A stretch of 53,195 nt of DNA from IMG/VR virus record IMGVR_UViG_3300020202_000090, positions 1 through 53,195 of that record. One strand, written 5' to 3'. This DNA comes from a virus. Positions 1 to 7,531 of this stretch are shown one piece after another (the first letter of the stretch is position 1; each line of letters opens with the position of its first letter). The position numbers were made by a program, and so were the translations under genes. Under the pieces are notes generated by a model. That model was given only the letters and a program-made list of their open reading frames with translations, was not told the origin of the DNA and did no database searches.

Positions 1-1143
1 AATGTTCTGGTGATGACTTCTGATAACTATGACTCTGTTCTTAAGTGGGATGGGTCTGGCGGAACGTTTGCGACTTTACTCAATAACTCAGCTCCGACTT
101 GCCGGTTTGCGATTAATCATCAAGGGTTTTTAATCCTCCTTAACTCTACGACTCGTAAGCGTATCTTTTCTTACGAGGATGAAAATACTCAACTTACCGG
201 AGACTGGGCAGATAGCTTCGATATTCCAAGCTCTCAGGATGATGAAATTACAGCGGCTTTTGTTCTAAACCAAATCTTATATGTATCTACTCGATATTTT
301 ATTTACAGATTAACCTACGTTGGTGGAAACCCCGATTGGTCTTATAAAGAAATCAAAAACTGGGGATTTGTTCCTAGAACCGCGAAAAAGATCACCTTAA
401 AGGATATCGGCGAAGTTATTGTTGGTTTATCTTGGGATAAGCGCATTCGAATTTTTGACGGCGCGAATGACAAAATTGTATCAGATCAGATTGAGCTGGA
501 TAACAGACAATGTGATTTCTCACTAGCTAAGTTAGGAAAATCAGGGTCTGGATTAGTGGTTTCTCATGCGGTGGTGGACGAGAATGAGCAAGTTTATAAG
601 CTAAATGTAGCCATCGGCGTGAACTCTTCTGAAACGACGCATTTGATTAATTTTGATGGGCGTAAACTTTCCTTTTACCCATATCAGAATCAGATGTGGC
701 AAACCATGTGTATGGTCCAATCGGATAATCTAAGATACGTATTAGCTGGGGATCGATCAGGTTTGGTTCATATTTTAGATAGTGGGAATTTAGATGCTAA
801 CAGAACTCCAATCGATGATGTCTACGACTCGAATATTATCTTTGATAAGTCTCCTTCGGAAGTAAGTAAAGCGCACAAGATTGACCTTTATTTTAAGCCT
901 ACTTCTTCTAATACGATTAAATATATGGACCGGGTTGATTTCACAGGAAATTTCTCTGTCAGAGATAACATTATGCTTGTGAACACTGGAGCGATGATTC
1001 AGGTCAAAAAAGAAATCGATGTTCCTGTTACCACAAATATTTATCAGTTCAGAATCACGTCTTCTAGGAACACTTCTGAACCCTGGGAACTCAACCGAAC
1101 TGACTACTTCAATGACGCAAAAGGAGTTGGCGGGAATGGGTAA
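1..1143 (+). CDS. LamG-domain virion adhesion protein, 3' part (starts at 51335)
   Basis: This is the 3' end of the gene that begins at 51335 and crosses the arbitrary contig ends; codon 1 is in frame at base 1. About 380 residues are encoded here. They are rich in short beta-strand patterns with repeated W/D turns (SWDKRIRIFDGAND, LAGDRSGLVHILDSGN), suggesting a propeller-like or repeated beta domain, as in many phage tail-associated proteins. The stop TAA (1141-1143) overlaps the next start. A start at the ATG near base 10 or 13 would be an artefact of the contig end. Confidence 0.8.
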   Translation, partial: NVLVMTSDNYDSVLKWDGSGGTFATLLNNSAPTCRFAINHQGFLILLNSTTRKRIFSYEDENTQLTGDWADSFDIPSSQDDEITAAFVLNQILYVSTRYFIYRLTYVGGNPDWSYKEIKNWGFVPRTAKKITLKDIGEVIVGLSWDKRIRIFDGANDKIVSDQIELDNRQCDFSLAKLGKSGSGLVVSHAVVDENEQVYKLNVAIGVNSSETTHLINFDGRKLSFYPYQNQMWQTMCMVQSDNLRYVLAGDRSGLVHILDSGNLDANRTPIDDVYDSNIIFDKSPSEVSKAHKIDLYFKPTSSNTIKYMDRVDFTGNFSVRDNIMLVNTGAMIQVKKEIDVPVTTNIYQFRITSSRNTSEPWELNRTDYFNDAKGVGGNG

Positions 1144-1378
1144 GCTAGACCAACCTGAGCTTAGAGGTTTACCGCAAGAGTTAATTGATTTTGTAAACCA
1201 AACAGTTGAAAGATGGAATTTTGGGAAGTTCCAAAAGCAGATTGTAACCTCAGCCCCTAATTGGCGAGCACAGGCAGGGGAAGAGGTTTACATGATTACT
1301 GGAGCTACGGGAAGACTTTACGTTTGTACGTCATCTAACACAGCAAACTGGAGGGTTGTATCAACCTTCACACCATAG
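1136..1378 (+). CDS. small virion-associated protein, 80 aa
   Basis: The ATG at 1136 has an upstream GGAG and overlaps the preceding stop, so it is translationally coupled. The C-terminal half (GEEVYMITGATGRLYVCTSS then W) resembles the short beta modules found at the ends of phage structural proteins. Longer versions of the frame reach into the upstream gene but lack a ribosome-binding site. The exact role is unknown; position suggests a tail or adsorption component. Confidence 0.65.
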   Translation: MGKLDQPELRGLPQELIDFVNQTVERWNFGKFQKQIVTSAPNWRAQAGEEVYMITGATGRLYVCTSSNTANWRVVSTFTP

Positions 1379-1402
1379 AGATCATTAAGTTCTTAGGGGA
1401 TC

Positions 1403-1555
1403 ATGGATATAGATTCAGAAAAGATGAAAAAGAACCAGTATTTAACTATGTTGAGAGAATGCTGGAAGACGGTCGGATTATGGAGCTCCGAGAGTTTGAC
1501 CATCTTCATAGCGTTTTATTTTTTTCTGTTACTAATTTCCCTGATGATTATCTGA
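1403..1555 (+). CDS. possible overlapping small membrane protein, 50 aa
   Basis: The ATG at 1403 is preceded by AGGGG at good spacing. The 50-codon frame ends in a clear hydrophobic helix (residues about 31-50, SLTIFIAFYFFLLLISLMII) after a charged N-terminus. It overlaps the neighbouring gene in another frame. A tail-anchored holin-like or spanin-like peptide is conceivable, but the hydrophobic run may simply be a frame shadow of the neighbour's coding sequence. Confidence 0.3.
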   Translation: MDIDSEKMKKNQYLTMLRECWKTVGLWSSESLTIFIAFYFFLLLISLMII

Positions 1556-1782
1556 AAAAGGGTATGTGGGAGTACAAGGAAGATGATCCTTCAGGAGACA
1601 CGTTTTATATCGAGAAGATTTTTTCTAAGGGCTGGTCTAAGAAACTAACTATGAAAGTAAATGATTTAGCTTTAGCGAGCTACCCCTCCATCAAATTTGG
1701 TGCTTGGGACCGTTATGGGATAATGTCAGACAGGAGATTTACTATGAAAGTAAGGAGACATCATGCAGAACATACAAATTAA
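1459..1782 (+). CDS. hypothetical protein, 107 aa or longer
   Basis: The first ATG in this frame is at 1459. Good coding sequence extends upstream, back to about 1375 (IIKFLGDHGYRFRKDEKEP and onward), where no ATG, GTG or TTG exists. The true start may be an ATT (1384) or a similar rare codon just after the preceding stop, giving about 132 aa. It is a hydrophilic mixed alpha/beta protein with no motif I recognise. It overlaps the next start by 20 nt. Confidence 0.6.
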   Translation: MLEDGRIMELREFDHLHSVLFFSVTNFPDDYLKKGMWEYKEDDPSGDTFYIEKIFSKGWSKKLTMKVNDLALASYPSIKFGAWDRYGIMSDRRFTMKVRRHHAEHTN

Positions 1783-2395
1783 GATTCTAAATAATAGGGA
1801 ATTTGACGGTTTACCATTATCTGCTACTCGTGGGGCGGATATCTCTGACTCGATTGGTTTTGCAGATGTCCCTAATCGGCGTATTTATGTAAGAGACTGC
1901 GGTCGTGATGAGCTAAATCGTTTAGTGGTTCAGCACGAAATGGACCATCTTTTCGAACTCGAAGGAACTGATGAAGATCCGCACGTAGAAGGCATTAGAC
2001 ACAAAAAAGCCAGAGACTTTTTTAGACTATTTTGGGATCCTCGCACAATTACAAATCCTAATATCGGTCAAGAAGAGCGTAAAGCTCAGAACGCAGCCAA
2101 TGACGCTGCGCAAGCTGAACAGCAAGCTCAACAAGCGGCTCAGTCTCAACAGCAGAGTCTGATGCAGGAACAACAGCAGTCTTCTTTAACCGGTCCTTTA
2201 GGACAGTTCCAAGTGGCTTCTACTCCAGGTACGAATAAAGTTCCATCTGGTACTGGTGGTGGCCCTGCGATTCAAGGCGGTATCAATAATGGATTACTTC
2301 AAAGTCCTAATAGTAATCAGACGGATACCAATGGAGTAAGTTCAGGTTTGCTTGAAAGAGTGAAAGGCTTCTTCAGCGGAAGGAGCTCCTTCTAA
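1763..2395 (+). CDS. virion protein with N-terminal HExxH metallopeptidase-like domain
   Basis: 210 aa with a strong SD (AAGGAGA) before ATG 1763. Residues 1-85 contain a zinc-protease-type HExxH helix (QHEMDHLFE, about residues 57-65) with nearby glutamates and the sequence VEGIRHKK. The rest is a Gln/Ala-rich coiled-coil-like stretch, a flexible Gly/Ser/Thr region and a short C-terminus. The first 85 residues are nearly the same as those of the next gene, so the pair arose by duplication or domain exchange. It lies among putative ejection proteins; peptidoglycan or protein cleavage at entry is an inference. Confidence 0.6.
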   Translation: MQNIQIKILNNREFDGLPLSATRGADISDSIGFADVPNRRIYVRDCGRDELNRLVVQHEMDHLFELEGTDEDPHVEGIRHKKARDFFRLFWDPRTITNPNIGQEERKAQNAANDAAQAEQQAQQAAQSQQQSLMQEQQQSSLTGPLGQFQVASTPGTNKVPSGTGGGPAIQGGINNGLLQSPNSNQTDTNGVSSGLLERVKGFFSGRSSF

Positions 2396-3774
2396 TGAAA
2401 AATATTACTATTAAAATTCTCTCTGATAAAGAATTTGATCGGCTTCCAGTTACAGAAACTCGTGGCGCGAATATCTCTGATTCTTTAGGTTTTGCGGATG
2501 TTCACAGAAATCGAATCTTCGTAAGACAAACGGGACGTGATGAGCTTAATAGACTTCTTATTCAGCATGAACTAGAGCATCTTTTCGAACTCGAAGGAAC
2601 TGATGAAGACGAAGTGGTAGAAGGTATCCGCCATAAAAAGATGCCTAAAACACGTCAAATCTTAGGCCCTATTGCTGAAATAGCTGGACCAGTTGTTGGA
2701 AACGCTATTTTGCCAGGATTTGGTGGGGCTATTGGTGGCGCCGCTGGTTCTGCTATTAATAAAGGTATCGGCGGTGAAAAAAGGACGACGGAAGGTATTT
2801 TACCAGCTGCCGCTAAAGGTGGTGTAATTGGTGGAGTAGCCGATCTTGCTACTGGGAATTTTGGAATGGATTCTAAAACCACGAATCCCTTAACTAGATT
2901 CGGAGAAAGCTTTAAATCTGGTTTTGGAATCGGAAATATCATGGATCAGTTTAAGAACATGTTTGGGAGCGGTGTAGCTGAGGCAAGTCAAGCTGCTGCC
3001 CCAATTCTTCAAACCGGAACAGCGTTTGACCCTTTTACTGGTAAAAAGAATAATCCAGATCCATCTGGGGGGGGAAATCAACCGCCAACACAAGGTAATC
3101 AACAATCTAGCGACTCCCCTTTAAGCAGGTTTTTTCCTGGAATTGATCTTAAGGGAATTCTTGGAGCTGGAGCCTTAGCTACTGGATTATTTAAGGGAAT
3201 GCCAGAAGTTCCAGAATTACCTCAATCGGCAGAGAATTATAGAATGGCTACTAATCAGGGAACTGAGATGGGAAATTTAGCTCAAGATTTCTTAAAGCAG
3301 AATATTGATCAGCAGTTCGAACCTTTATCCGATCTAGAAATTCAGGCTTTAACAAGACAGTACGAAGAAGCTGAAAAACGAGGTGAGGACGCAATCCGAG
3401 ATCAATATCGATCAATTCGCCCAGGATCGGATCCCACTACGGATTCTGCATTAAAAAGAGATCTTGAAGAAAACAGATCTAAGTACGGTCAGTTAAGAGC
3501 AGAAGCTGTTGCTAATAGAACTCGTGATGTAAGAAATACGTTTAATCAGCAGAAGATTCTACAAGTTCAACAAGCTTTGAATGCTAATGATGCTGAAATG
3601 ACTTATCTCCAAAAGGTTGCTCAAATGGATATTGAGAGAATCATGCAGCAGCTTAACATGGATGCTGACCAAGCCGCCTTATTCAAGAATACAATGCTTA
3701 ACCTCGGAACTGGGTTACTTTTTCCAGGAGAGGAATCATCTCCAATCAATATTAATATTGGAGGTACTGTCTAA
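2395..3774 (+). CDS. virion/ejection-like protein with HExxH domain
   Basis: 459 aa; ATG overlaps the upstream stop (TAATG) after GGAAGGAG. The N-terminal 82 residues repeat the metallopeptidase-like head of the preceding gene, here as HELEH. A Gly/Ala-rich hydrophobic region follows (about residues 88-145, with GG-AAG zipper patterns), then a Gly/Pro/Gln linker and a C-terminal helical part. Glycine zippers that can insert in membranes are typical of internal virion proteins that help DNA entry. The match is by architecture, not by a recognised family. Confidence 0.6.
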   Translation: MKNITIKILSDKEFDRLPVTETRGANISDSLGFADVHRNRIFVRQTGRDELNRLLIQHELEHLFELEGTDEDEVVEGIRHKKMPKTRQILGPIAEIAGPVVGNAILPGFGGAIGGAAGSAINKGIGGEKRTTEGILPAAAKGGVIGGVADLATGNFGMDSKTTNPLTRFGESFKSGFGIGNIMDQFKNMFGSGVAEASQAAAPILQTGTAFDPFTGKKNNPDPSGGGNQPPTQGNQQSSDSPLSRFFPGIDLKGILGAGALATGLFKGMPEVPELPQSAENYRMATNQGTEMGNLAQDFLKQNIDQQFEPLSDLEIQALTRQYEEAEKRGEDAIRDQYRSIRPGSDPTTDSALKRDLEENRSKYGQLRAEAVANRTRDVRNTFNQQKILQVQQALNANDAEMTYLQKVAQMDIERIMQQLNMDADQAALFKNTMLNLGTGLLFPGEESSPININIGGTV

Positions 3775-4523
3775 TGGCTAGAAGATTCAATTTGGAAGCT
3801 CCAAAAATAAAGCCTCAAAAATCTAAGCAAAGTAATCTTATTCAGGATCAAGCCAGAAGTAATGCTCAACAAATGCAGTTAGGTCCAGGAGCTGTTGCTA
3901 CTGGTGGAACTGACCGTTTAACCGGAACATCATTCCAAACTCCAGCTGGCCAAGACTTCGAAATACAAAAGACTGTTAGAGCTAAAGCGGCTGAAGATGC
4001 GAAAAAAGCTTCTATCGTATTTCCGCTTTTAGATCAGATTGAGAATGATTACAAAACTCTTTATGCAGACATTTTAGATAAAGGAGGGATTGAAGGACAG
4101 AAGGCAGCTTATGGAAAGTATACGAATGACATTCTTTTGAAGAAAAACCCTCAAGCTGCGGCTTTGTATTCTCAACTCGAGTCTAATATTCCAATCATCT
4201 CTCGATCTTTAATGGAAGTTGGAAATTTGTCAGAACAAGAACAAGCTCGAGCTGGTAAAGGGTTACCAATTTTAGGCCCTAATAGACGTATTTCAAATTT
4301 GTTTATGCCAGATGATCCACAAACTGTCATTGCAAAACTTGCTCGTTTTAAACAGCAATTCAGAAATATTTATGAAAGAAATTTACAAGTTTCTCAAACT
4401 GGAGATGTGAGCAACTTGGGACCTAAAGGAACAGACCCATCGATGCCTGGTCAAGTTAATCCCATTGATAGAGCATCTAAACTTAATTCTATTAAAGAGA
4501 GATTTAAGCAGAGGAAACCTTGA
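3774..4523 (+). CDS. structural protein, hypothetical, 249 aa
   Basis: ATG overlaps the upstream stop (TAATGG). The protein is hydrophilic and largely helical, with Gln-rich N-terminal residues and a basic tail. It has no signal peptide, membrane helix or known catalytic motif. Being coupled to the ejection-like genes, it is probably a virion or internal head protein. Confidence 0.55.
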   Translation: MARRFNLEAPKIKPQKSKQSNLIQDQARSNAQQMQLGPGAVATGGTDRLTGTSFQTPAGQDFEIQKTVRAKAAEDAKKASIVFPLLDQIENDYKTLYADILDKGGIEGQKAAYGKYTNDILLKKNPQAAALYSQLESNIPIISRSLMEVGNLSEQEQARAGKGLPILGPNRRISNLFMPDDPQTVIAKLARFKQQFRNIYERNLQVSQTGDVSNLGPKGTDPSMPGQVNPIDRASKLNSIKERFKQRKP

Positions 4524-4525
4524 TT

Positions 4526-4744
4526 ATGTCTGAATGCCGGGTGGTTCGAGTAGGATCCGAGCAATATCCTGAACAAGCTTATCGCGGACATTTTGGGGAA
4601 TCAAAATGGCGTCTGTTGGGCCGTGACATACCATCGCAAAATGACTTAATTGAACTCGATAATGGGGATCTAGCACGTCTGAAGGTTGTAGTGTATCGGA
4701 TAAAATCAGATGCTCCCGGAGGTTGGATAGTCCAAGAAGATTAA
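4526..4744 (+). CDS. hypothetical protein, 72 aa
   Basis: The ATG at 4526 (MSECRVVRV) follows GAGGAAA and lies just after the preceding stop. An in-frame TTG at 4520 is less likely. The short, beta-rich acidic protein ends in GGWIVQED. A long opposite-strand frame over this gene is judged a shadow. Bases 4745-4887 hold only a 30-codon frame (4792-4884), which I do not call. Confidence 0.55.
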   Translation: MSECRVVRVGSEQYPEQAYRGHFGESKWRLLGRDIPSQNDLIELDNGDLARLKVVVYRIKSDAPGGWIVQED

Positions 4745-4887
4745 ACCAATAAGTAGGTTTTCCACTATAAAGAGGGTGTTTCGGTGATTCTATGACTAAA
4801 ATATATTTATCTTCACCTATTCTAGACATCCCAAAATCATACATGAAAATTAGTACGACAATAAATTCCAATAACTTGAGGTAATTA

Positions 4888-6240
4888 ATGCCTAGTCCTT
4901 ATGATGAAATTATAGATGAGCTCGCTAAAGACCCTGAGTTTCTTGAATTAGATCCATCAGAACAAGACACTCTTGTTGAGGAATTGGTTCAGGAAAAATA
5001 TGGAAAGATACCTAAATCTGAAAATATCTTAGAAAGAGCAGCTTCCCTTAGCAATGAGATTGGCGCTGTTGCCAGTTCAGCTGCTTTTCCATTCCCGCAA
5101 ATGGGTAGGGAACTATCCAGATCTCCTGTTGCAGGACCAGTTGAATATGGAAATAGACTTATTAATGGAGATCTTCCGGAAGCTTCGTTTGATTTACCAG
5201 AAGCGAAAACTGGAATCGGGAAAACAGCTTCTTTCGTAGCGCCATTTATAATGCCAAGCCTTGGACTAATAAAGGGCGGGAAAAGTGCGATTTCAGGACT
5301 TAGAACAGCTCCTATAAGAAAGGAAATACAAGGTATAGAAAGCGCTATTCTTGAATCTAAAAAATTAGAGGCTCCCATAAGAGAAGAGATTGGTCAGATA
5401 GGAAGAGTTAGGAAAATACTAAAATCAAGGGCTAGTAGGGAGGCTGAAAAGGTTTCTTTCCTTGGAAAACAAGGGGTTAAAAATGCAGTTACTAATAAAT
5501 TCAAAGAAGCGAATCGAATTTTTGGTGAGAAGTTAGATGGTTTAACATCGCAAATGGCTGATTCTGATATATCAAATATAATTCAGAAGGCATCTAAGGA
5601 TGTTGGCGCAGAATCAATACCAGGAACTCCAGGACATAAATTAATGCAGTTTGCAATCAAGTTTGGCCCAAAAGAAGTGGACGGCGTTATTCAAACTCAA
5701 CCACGCATTTATAACTCAAAAGAGGTGCAAGCAATTACTAAACAAGTATTAGATTCTATCGGAGATGAGAGAACAAAAGCTATTTTTTATAAGCATTTAT
5801 CAGATTCATTACCAGAAAGCATACAAGGTTTAAAAGAAATAAAATCATCTCACGCTCCAATCTATAAAATGGCCAAAGAGTCTAAGGAATTAACCAGGGC
5901 AAGTATTAAAAGGGTAGGAACAGGAAGAGCATCTGAGCCTGAGCTTAAAAGATTGACTGATGTTGAAAAACAAATCGGAACTAACTATATAGAAAAATCT
6001 AGCAATATTAGTAACAAAAACAAATTACAACAATATGCTTTGAATAAAAGAAACTCCCAAGCAGAAAAAAAACTATCTTCTAAAATGGCAGAGCAAGAAT
6101 ATCTTAAAGCGAAGATTCCAGATCTCGAAAGAAACATTAAAGATGTAAGGTTTAGGCAAGGAGCTGTTATTGGGGCCGGCGGGCTAATTGGAGTTGGAAA
6201 TGCTCTTTCTAGATTTTTTAATGCCGAAAGACAACGTTAA
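4888..6240 (+). CDS. internal virion protein-like, 450 aa
   Basis: TTGAGG precedes the ATG. The N-terminus is acidic and helical (EIIDELAKDPEFLELDPSEQ), followed by an Ala/Pro/Gly region, long charged helices likely to form coiled coils (residues about 135-250 and 350-430), and a short glycine-rich hydrophobic C-terminus (GAVIGAGGLIGVG). It is the last + strand gene of the virion block. The architecture fits an ejected internal protein; no catalytic motif was seen. Confidence 0.55.
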   Translation: MPSPYDEIIDELAKDPEFLELDPSEQDTLVEELVQEKYGKIPKSENILERAASLSNEIGAVASSAAFPFPQMGRELSRSPVAGPVEYGNRLINGDLPEASFDLPEAKTGIGKTASFVAPFIMPSLGLIKGGKSAISGLRTAPIRKEIQGIESAILESKKLEAPIREEIGQIGRVRKILKSRASREAEKVSFLGKQGVKNAVTNKFKEANRIFGEKLDGLTSQMADSDISNIIQKASKDVGAESIPGTPGHKLMQFAIKFGPKEVDGVIQTQPRIYNSKEVQAITKQVLDSIGDERTKAIFYKHLSDSLPESIQGLKEIKSSHAPIYKMAKESKELTRASIKRVGTGRASEPELKRLTDVEKQIGTNYIEKSSNISNKNKLQQYALNKRNSQAEKKLSSKMAEQEYLKAKIPDLERNIKDVRFRQGAVIGAGGLIGVGNALSRFFNAERQR

Positions 6241-6315
6241 TTTATTTATCGGTAAGTACAATAATCATAATAACAATTAGTGGAATCCAGCTTATTATAT
6301 CCATCTGCAAGCCCC

Positions 6316-6738
6316 CTAATATTTATATTTTGGGTTGTCTGCCCGAGGCATTAAGCCCCACGTTGTGTAGTAAGACATTCCTCGTGAGCCCTTAGAAGGC
6401 CCGTAATCAAATATATCACTAGCAACAAAAGCCGCTTCTTTAGGGTAGTAAGGACAGGATTTATTTGCATTTTCCGGATGTTGATCTAAGGTTGGTACCC
6501 CGTTAACATAGATGATCTTTCCAAGCCTTGGAACATTCGGATGTAATGGTTTACATATATCATCATTTGGCGGTGTCCCGTAACTCAATTTAAAATCTTC
6601 CTGGTATAAACACTCATAAAGCTGAAAGTTGCTTTGCGGGCAGATAATTCTAAATCTCGGCTCATAAGGTATCTTCACCTCAACATCGCTAGGCATAAAC
6701 GCCAAGGACAGTAATCCAATAATCAAAAGTTTTTTCAT
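6316..6738 (-). CDS. exported protein, 140 aa
   Basis: The start is the ATG at 6738, which overlaps the upstream gene's stop as ATGA. The N-terminus MKKLLIIGLLSLAFMPSD is a signal peptide. The mature part has several cysteines (ICPQ, LYECLY, DDICKP, KSCPYY), suggesting disulphides in the periplasm. Family unknown. The neighbouring lipoprotein gene suggests an envelope function expressed in a lysogen, or a lysis accessory. Confidence 0.6.
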   Translation of the reverse strand: MKKLLIIGLLSLAFMPSDVEVKIPYEPRFRIICPQSNFQLYECLYQEDFKLSYGTPPNDDICKPLHPNVPRLGKIIYVNGVPTLDQHPENANKSCPYYPKEAAFVASDIFDYGPSKGSRGMSYYTTWGLMPRADNPKYKY

Positions 6739-6947
6739 AAACAATTAGACTCTACCTCAGAAGCTCGGTGGTTATAAATAGATTCATCTTGTACACAATT
6801 CTCCAAAGTGTGATACTTACTTTTCCATTCATCGGCTTCATTTTCCCAATACCACGCTAGTTCTTTCCATTCTTTGGCGGTTCGTCCATCGATCTTGCAC
6901 CCACCACTACATAATATAACGACAAAAATTAAGAAGAGAACATTCAT
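6735..6947 (-). CDS. small lipoprotein, 70 aa
   Basis: The start is the ATG at 6947 (MNVLFLIFVVILCSGGC), a type II signal sequence with Cys as the first mature residue. The mature part is short, charged and Trp-rich (KEWKELAWYWENEADEWKSKY). Its size would suit an outer-membrane spanin or a superinfection-exclusion lipoprotein, but the proline-rich pattern of classic o-spanins is absent. Confidence 0.55.
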   Translation of the reverse strand: MNVLFLIFVVILCSGGCKIDGRTAKEWKELAWYWENEADEWKSKYHTLENCVQDESIYNHRASEVESNCL

Positions 6948-6986
6948 ACCCAAATTAGCTTCATAGATACCTTATGTTATAATAAA

Positions 6987-7289
6987 TTACTTCTTTTTAA
7001 CCATTAATTTGGTGCTTTTTTGAATGAAAGAATAAAATTGATCATCAATAATGCTTTTAGCTGCTGTAAGTTTATTGAATTGCTCCAAGGAGTCTTTAGA
7101 TGAAGCAATCTTCGAAGAAATCTGATAGCTATAAAAAGAATTGCAAGATTGACAGCGAACCTCTCCTGATTGTCGCGTTTCGCCAGATGGTCGAAGCGGG
7201 TAAAGAGCGATTTGACCGCTACACGACGGACAATTAAAATTTGCTACCGGAGTAGCCCATGGGACTAGATTAACCTCAGTCCATTCCAC
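6987..7289 (-). CDS. zinc-ribbon protein, 100 aa
   Basis: GTG start overlapping the upstream stop (TAGTG). Two CxxC pairs (CPSC near residue 20, CQSC near residue 46) form a zinc ribbon, followed by a helical, lysine-rich tail. Such proteins often bind nucleic acid or RNA polymerase; the actual role is unknown. Confidence 0.55.
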   Translation of the reverse strand: MEWTEVNLVPWATPVANFNCPSCSGQIALYPLRPSGETRQSGEVRCQSCNSFYSYQISSKIASSKDSLEQFNKLTAAKSIIDDQFYSFIQKSTKLMVKKK

Positions 7290-7408
7290 TAAGCTGCCTC
7301 TTTCTTTTCATTCCACTTCCTACTTTTACAAGCAGGGCATAATTGAATATTTTCTTGTCTCGGAACCCACTGATGTCCGCACCGCTGACACTTTAATTTA
7401 GTAATCAT
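7289..7408 (-). CDS. zinc-ribbon microprotein, 39 aa
   Basis: ATG at 7408 behind GGGAG. The product MITKLKCQRCGHQWVPR continues to a second pair CPAC, the compact C-x2-C-G-x2-W-x-PR ... C-x2-C ribbon common in phages and archaea. It is the first gene downstream of the leftward promoter and is coupled to the next gene by an overlapping stop/start. Confidence 0.65.
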   Translation of the reverse strand: MITKLKCQRCGHQWVPRQENIQLCPACKSRKWNEKKEAA

Positions 7409-7428
7409 AAGATCTCCCATATGTTTTG

Positions 7429-7457
7429 ATTGTATACCGATGATAGGTAACTGTCAA
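7429..7457 (-). promoter_or_regulatory. sigma70-type leftward promoter
   Basis: On the - strand TTGACA (7457-7452) and TACAAT (7434-7429) are separated by 17 nt. It would drive the 7408-to-6316 genes and faces away from the cargo promoter 40 bp away, forming a divergent control region. Confidence 0.65.
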
Positions 7458-7468
7458 AATAAATCGTA

Positions 7469-7486
7469 TTAGGACGAAAGTCCTAA
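7469..7486. promoter_or_regulatory. perfect dyad TTAGGAC-GAAA-GTCCTAA, likely operator
   Basis: A perfect 7-bp inverted repeat with a 4-nt centre sits midway between two divergent promoters. Its half-site GTCCTA recurs at 7514-7519 inside the cargo promoter and at the 35687-35714 palindrome. As RNA it would be a GNRA-capped hairpin, but no U-run follows on either strand, so an operator is favoured over a terminator. Confidence 0.45.
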
Positions 7487-7494
7487 AAAAGTTC

Positions 7495-7522
7495 TTGACT
7501 GCTATAAAAAGCGTCCTATAAT
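7495..7522 (+). promoter_or_regulatory. strong sigma70 promoter of the cargo operon
   Basis: TTGACT (7495-7500) and a perfect TATAAT (7517-7522) have a 16-nt spacer. The first gene's ATG is at 7532, 9 bases after the -10 box, where transcription should begin. No Shine-Dalgarno sequence fits between, so the first message is probably leaderless. Confidence 0.75.
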
Positions 7523-7531
7523 CCTAGATTA

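Noticed and set aside
2655-3105. Two - strand frames inside the 2395-3774 gene
   Set aside because: Low-complexity products mirroring Gly/Pro-rich coding; no starts with ribosome sites.
4524-4871. 115-codon frame on the - strand
   Set aside because: It lies opposite the 4526-4744 gene and against the transcription direction, with no SD; judged a shadow.
7469-7486. Rho-independent terminator
   Set aside because: Perfect stem but no T-run on either strand, and it sits between divergent promoters.
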